Assembly: GCA_029866215.1 (NCBI GenBank)
Contig: JARWZU010000088.1
Location: 124,001-188,000 of the forward strand
Source of the DNA: Akkermansiaceae bacterium
GTDB taxonomy: Bacteria > Verrucomicrobiota > Verrucomicrobiia > Verrucomicrobiales > Akkermansiaceae
Length of the DNA: 64,000 nucleotides
Direction of reading: 5' to 3'
Part shown: positions 60,042 to 64,000 of the stretch, in pieces
Layout of the letters: the number at the start of each line of letters is the position of its first letter
Numbering within the stretch: the first letter of the stretch is position 1
Notes under the pieces: model-generated
Databases searched by the model: none
What the model saw: only the letters and a program-made list of their open reading frames with translations
What the model was told of the DNA's origin: nothing
Made by a program: the position numbers and the translations under genes

Positions 60042-60237
60042 TTTCCCCTATCGTGGCGCAACGCAGGCCTACCCCCACATTCGCGGGGACTTAAACTCCT
60101 GATGCGTCGTTCTAACGGATGCTAACCCGCCATGGCTGGTTTAGCGCTCCTAGACCGATGGTGCATTACCATTTCATGGTGGAATGAACTGCATCGATAT
60201 CCGGTCATAGGCATGATCAAACGATTCTAAAAATACA

Positions 60238-60891
60238 TTGAAATATCACCAACCCAGCCGGGGATTCTCCTTGGTTGAAGTACTCGTCATGGTCTCGCTC
60301 ATCGCGGCTCTGTCCGCGCTGGCCGTACCCATCTCACGCACCATGCTAACACGCAGCCATGCAGTGAATTGCGCCAGCAACCTGCGCCAGATCGGCATGG
60401 CAACGATGATGTATGCAAGCGATTATTCCATGACCCTCCCAGTCACCACCCATCAAAGGCGGTCGGGCGGTTTGTCATGGTCGCTATCTCTGCAGCCATA
60501 CGCTTCTGGGAAGGTCACGTTCAAGTGCGCGGACGACGAAGAGAAAAAACGTCCTTACACTTACCTCATCAACGATTTTCTAACACCCAATCCTGCGGGC
60601 GCACCCGATCTCGATTTCTCCCGCCTCTCGAAGATTCAACGCCCTGAAACGACATTTCTATTCGCGGAGGCATCTGCAACGTATCTGAACTCCGACCACT
60701 TCCATTTCTCAGACTACCGCGGCCATTCGATACCACCTGCCGCTTTTGCGAAGCAAGTGGCGGTCGAGAGGCATGGCGGCAAATCAAATTTCCTCTTCAC
60801 AGATGGTCACGTGGAAACGCTGTCATGGAAGGAAGTACAAAATCGACTCAAAGCGACTGGATCCCGATTTGTGGACCCCTCGAATCCTTAA
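60238..60891 (+). CDS. Type II secretion/DUF1559-like pseudopilin protein (TTG start)
   Basis: RGFSLVEVLVMVSLIAALSALAVPI prepilin N-terminus; FLFTDGHVETLSW C-terminal motif. Confidence 0.8.
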   Translation: MKYHQPSRGFSLVEVLVMVSLIAALSALAVPISRTMLTRSHAVNCASNLRQIGMATMMYASDYSMTLPVTTHQRRSGGLSWSLSLQPYASGKVTFKCADDEEKKRPYTYLINDFLTPNPAGAPDLDFSRLSKIQRPETTFLFAEASATYLNSDHFHFSDYRGHSIPPAAFAKQVAVERHGGKSNFLFTDGHVETLSWKEVQNRLKATGSRFVDPSNP

Positions 60892-60915
60892 CCAACTCAA
60901 CAAACAACATCTTCT

Positions 60916-61818
60916 ATGAAACCCAATAATCCACTCCCCATCATCCTCTTTGCATTGGCATTCGCTGCTCCATTTGCATCCGCCCATAACCACTTTGCCG
61001 CAGGCATTGTCGACACGAACCAGAACAACGAACCCGACCCCGGCGAACCACTGCAATTCATCGGTTCCAACGGGACGGATCTCACATTCCACCTTCTTCC
61101 TCGACCAGTCGGACAACGTTGTGGTGGCCTCTATATGCTAGACGGATTACCGCGCACGTTGTTTCCCGATGATGCTTTCTCGCTCACCGTTCAGTCCGAC
61201 GGCCAATTTGAAGCCGAAGGATCCCACCATGCGCACACGGGTTCATGGATCTGGGTAGAAGTGGTTAGCGTAACAGGCCCTTCTGGTGCGACATTGGGTT
61301 TCTGGGAGGAAAACGCCTCCGTCGTAACCCAAGCGTTCGCGACCAATCAAGCGACCGATATGGTAAGGTTTCCAATCAGTGAGGGATTCGATGAGATTAA
61401 CCAAGACCCCCAAGGTCACATCCATGGACGCGCATGGACAGCGGACAAGCCAGGAAACTATAAGGTTGGCATCCGTCTAGTAGATTTAAGTACTACCGGA
61501 CCCGATGGTGGCCCATGGCACCCACCAAGCCAAATCCACATCTATCATTTCAGCGCGGGACCAGACTTCCAACCGTCGCTCCAACGGAACCCCGACTCCA
61601 CCGCCACGCTGACATGGCAAAGCCAAATGGGCATCTGGGAGCCCTATCAGACTGGAATAACGTTTCATATCCAGCGCACCGAAAATCTCACTGCCAATAA
61701 CTGGAGCACGATTGGTTCGGTGACGGGAACCACCGCAGATACCATCCGCTTCACCGATCCCTCTCCACCTTCAAACAAGGTTTTCTATCGACTCGCTTTT
61801 GACTGGTCTAACCCTTGA
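60916..61818 (+). CDS. Secreted His-rich hypothetical protein (possible metal-regulated family)
   Basis: Signal peptide-like N-terminus ending AHNHFAAG; EAEGSHHAHTGSWIWVEVVSVTGPSGATLGFWEE. Confidence 0.5.
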   Translation: MKPNNPLPIILFALAFAAPFASAHNHFAAGIVDTNQNNEPDPGEPLQFIGSNGTDLTFHLLPRPVGQRCGGLYMLDGLPRTLFPDDAFSLTVQSDGQFEAEGSHHAHTGSWIWVEVVSVTGPSGATLGFWEENASVVTQAFATNQATDMVRFPISEGFDEINQDPQGHIHGRAWTADKPGNYKVGIRLVDLSTTGPDGGPWHPPSQIHIYHFSAGPDFQPSLQRNPDSTATLTWQSQMGIWEPYQTGITFHIQRTENLTANNWSTIGSVTGTTADTIRFTDPSPPSNKVFYRLAFDWSNP

Positions 61819-61868
61819 TCCCACAAATCTCAGCCAAGAATAAGTCACATCAACATATGGTAACACCA

Positions 61869-62666
61869 ATGAAAACCAGCACCGTCATCGTCCTAGTCAT
61901 CCTGGCAAGCGCCGCCTCAGCCTTTGCACATCTCACCTATACCAACCGCAATTTCGGCACCCTTAATCCGGGCAACGAAACCACGTCCGTCACAAAGTCC
62001 AGTAGTATCTCTAGCACTTTCGGTTGGGCGTACTCCACCGATGCTGACTATGGAGACAGTCACCGCAACCGCGCCTTCCGCTTCACACTCACCACCGCGG
62101 GACAAATCCAACTTTCTGCGCAGAGCACTGGCGCAGGCAATGTGTTGCTGCCAGCACTCTCGATTTACTCAGGACTGGCGCACATCGCCCCAGATTCATT
62201 AGATCATGATGGTACTTTGCTCAGCGTCTCTTATCTGAATGGACGATTCGGCCCTGATGTCGCGCAGGGATCTTTCAACGCCCTTGGCGATTGGGCGATC
62301 GGCAACGAAGACGTTTACAATACCCCAGGAGATTCGACGAGTAGCGTCGCGGTACCAGCAAGCCTCAGCCACTTTAGCTATATCGGAAATGTAGCAGACG
62401 GAACCTCTACCAATTACGGCTCGTCAGCGGGAATTCATGGCGATGGAACTGCAGACGGAAAGGTGAGTGCATGGTTCGATCTTCCCGCCGGCGACTATAC
62501 AGTCATGGTCGGCGGCGCAACGATGTACAGCGGAAGCCTTCCAGCAGGACCTTACACCAGCTACCCGGTGAACGTCACCTTGAGCGTAATTCCTGAACCT
62601 TCCGCGCCTCTACTTTTTGCACTTGCAACTCTAGGCCTAACATTTCGTCGCCGCCGACTGGTCTAG
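61869..62666 (+). CDS. PEP-CTERM sorting domain protein
   Basis: Signal peptide then C-terminal VIPEPSAPLLFALATLGLTFRRRRLV. Confidence 0.85.
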   Translation: MKTSTVIVLVILASAASAFAHLTYTNRNFGTLNPGNETTSVTKSSSISSTFGWAYSTDADYGDSHRNRAFRFTLTTAGQIQLSAQSTGAGNVLLPALSIYSGLAHIAPDSLDHDGTLLSVSYLNGRFGPDVAQGSFNALGDWAIGNEDVYNTPGDSTSSVAVPASLSHFSYIGNVADGTSTNYGSSAGIHGDGTADGKVSAWFDLPAGDYTVMVGGATMYSGSLPAGPYTSYPVNVTLSVIPEPSAPLLFALATLGLTFRRRRLV

Positions 62667-62746
62667 AGTGATAAAAGATTGATAGAGGGACTACCCCTTG
62701 ATGAATGATCGCAATCCTTCGCCCTTACTTTACAAAGGCCCTAGCC

Positions 62747-64000
62747 TCAGATCCTCGAGAGAAGGATCTCATTTCCCAACAGAACGAAATCCACGCTCCC
62801 CTTGAGCGTTTGATTGATGAACGGCGTGTTTTGTGACTTCGACTTCATAAACTCTGCCGTGAAGGTGGTCTCCCCTTCCGCGTCGAATAGGATGAGATCG
62901 GCAGGCTGCCCGACCTCGATCGCAACGGCCGGCAACCCCATGAGACGACGAGGTTCGGCGGAATAACGCTTCACGATGAGATCCCAACCGAATTTTTCCG
63001 TGAGGACGAAATGATGAAAAAGAGAGACCAGCGCGGTGTCCATGCCAGTGATTCCGTTGGGAGCACTCACAAAATCCTGCGATTTCTCAAACGGCGTGTG
63101 CGGCGCATGATCCGTTGCGATCAGGTCAAAGACCCCATCGATGAGACCTTGCAGAAGCCCATCGTTGTCAGCCTGGGTGCGGAGCGGAGGGTTCATTTTG
63201 TAATTGGTGTCAAAATCCCCAATGTGCTCGTCCGTAAATAACAAATGATGCGGCGAAACCTCTGCGGTGACCTTCACATCGCCGCGCGCTTTCCACCACC
63301 GAATGGTTTCCATGCCCAACTTGCTCGATACGTGCTGAATATGAATGTGAGCACCGGCGGCGTGAGCAAGGCGAATGTCACGATCGATGATGATTTCCTC
63401 GGCACATGCCGGGGAGCCTTTGATGCCGAGCCGATAACTGACCACCCCGTCATTGAGGGCACGGGGACCTGCAAGTTCTGGAACTTCACAGTGACTGGCA
63501 AAGAACATTCCGAATTCCGCCGCGTATTGCATCGCACGGAACAAAACTGCAGGATCGCCGGTGGTATCGCCGTCATCCGTGAGCATTTTCACCCCGAGCG
63601 CACGCATGCCATCGATGCCAGCGAGCTCCTTGCCATGTCGATCCTTGGTGACACAGCCCGAGGTGTGGACCGGGATGCGGGCAGTTCGCTTCGCGATTTC
63701 CAGCACGTTCGCCACCACGGTGGCAGAGTCGATCGCTGGACGGGTATTGGGCATCATCACAACGCCGGTGATCCCGCCATTGATGGCCGCCTCGGATCCA
63801 GTGGCGATGGTTTCCTTGGCCTCAAAGCCCGGCTCGCGAAAATGGACATGGGCGTCGAACATTCCCGGCGCGAGCACCCGCTTGGCAGCGTTAATGACCT
63901 TAGCCCCTGCTGGAGCCGTTAGATTCTGACCGATCGCTTGAATTTTCCCATTGGAAATGAGGACATCGCCATCGACGAGCGCAGGAGAATGTTCTGAAGC
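62747..64000 (-). CDS. pyrC: Dihydroorotase/amidohydrolase family, N-terminus beyond window
   Basis: GMFDAHVHFREPGFEAKETIATGSEAAINGGITGVVMMPNTRPA; reading frame open to 64000 (ASEHSPALVDGDVLISNGKIQAIG...), so 63877 is not the true start. Confidence 0.92.
   Translation of the reverse strand, partial: ASEHSPALVDGDVLISNGKIQAIGQNLTAPAGAKVINAAKRVLAPGMFDAHVHFREPGFEAKETIATGSEAAINGGITGVVMMPNTRPAIDSATVVANVLEIAKRTARIPVHTSGCVTKDRHGKELAGIDGMRALGVKMLTDDGDTTGDPAVLFRAMQYAAEFGMFFASHCEVPELAGPRALNDGVVSYRLGIKGSPACAEEIIIDRDIRLAHAAGAHIHIQHVSSKLGMETIRWWKARGDVKVTAEVSPHHLLFTDEHIGDFDTNYKMNPPLRTQADNDGLLQGLIDGVFDLIATDHAPHTPFEKSQDFVSAPNGITGMDTALVSLFHHFVLTEKFGWDLIVKRYSAEPRRLMGLPAVAIEVGQPADLILFDAEGETTFTAEFMKSKSQNTPFINQTLKGSVDFVLLGNEILLSRI

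Noticed and set aside
1-64000. tRNA or rRNA genes
   Set aside because: No cloverleaf with T-loop GGTTCRAATC context or conserved rRNA stretch was recognised by eye; a tRNAscan/Rfam search would be decisive.

Overview
The window looks like a Verrucomicrobia-type chromosome segment (inferred from gene content, an exosortase/PEP-CTERM system and non-Shine-Dalgarno leaders; not proven). Left flank: the C-terminus of a UDP-sugar dehydrogenase, sulfate activation genes cysC, cysD and cysN, a DedA/VTT membrane protein, and two adjacent MntA/HepT-like (nucleotidyltransferase + HEPN) modules. The centre, about 6.6-46.8 kb, is a very large exopolysaccharide locus, nearly all on the + strand: about 14 glycosyltransferase genes, including one 1084-aa protein with three GT modules, plus a Wzx-like flippase, Wzy/ligase-like proteins, a DUF268 protein, a GT11 fucosyltransferase, oxidoreductases, a YfhO-like protein and a WcaJ-like initiating transferase. 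It closes with a TPR-fused O-antigen ligase and a minus-strand exosortase/EpsI pair. Right flank: housekeeping genes (prs, rplY, pth, rpsF, ssb, an amidase, fabV, pyrD, an RpoD-like sigma factor, a pseudouridine synthase, a dihydroorotase), VapBC, and a small pseudopilin/PEP-CTERM cluster. The most unusual structure is a recurrent pyrimidine-rich repeat (core TTTCAGCTTCTACCTCTAAACTTTCAGCTTTACC) placed immediately 5' of start codons, often facing an inverted copy behind the preceding gene. Gene relics (IS3 transposase, acyltransferase-3, a third MNT-HEPN pair) support rearrangement of the locus. No rRNA, tRNA or CRISPR array was recognised.
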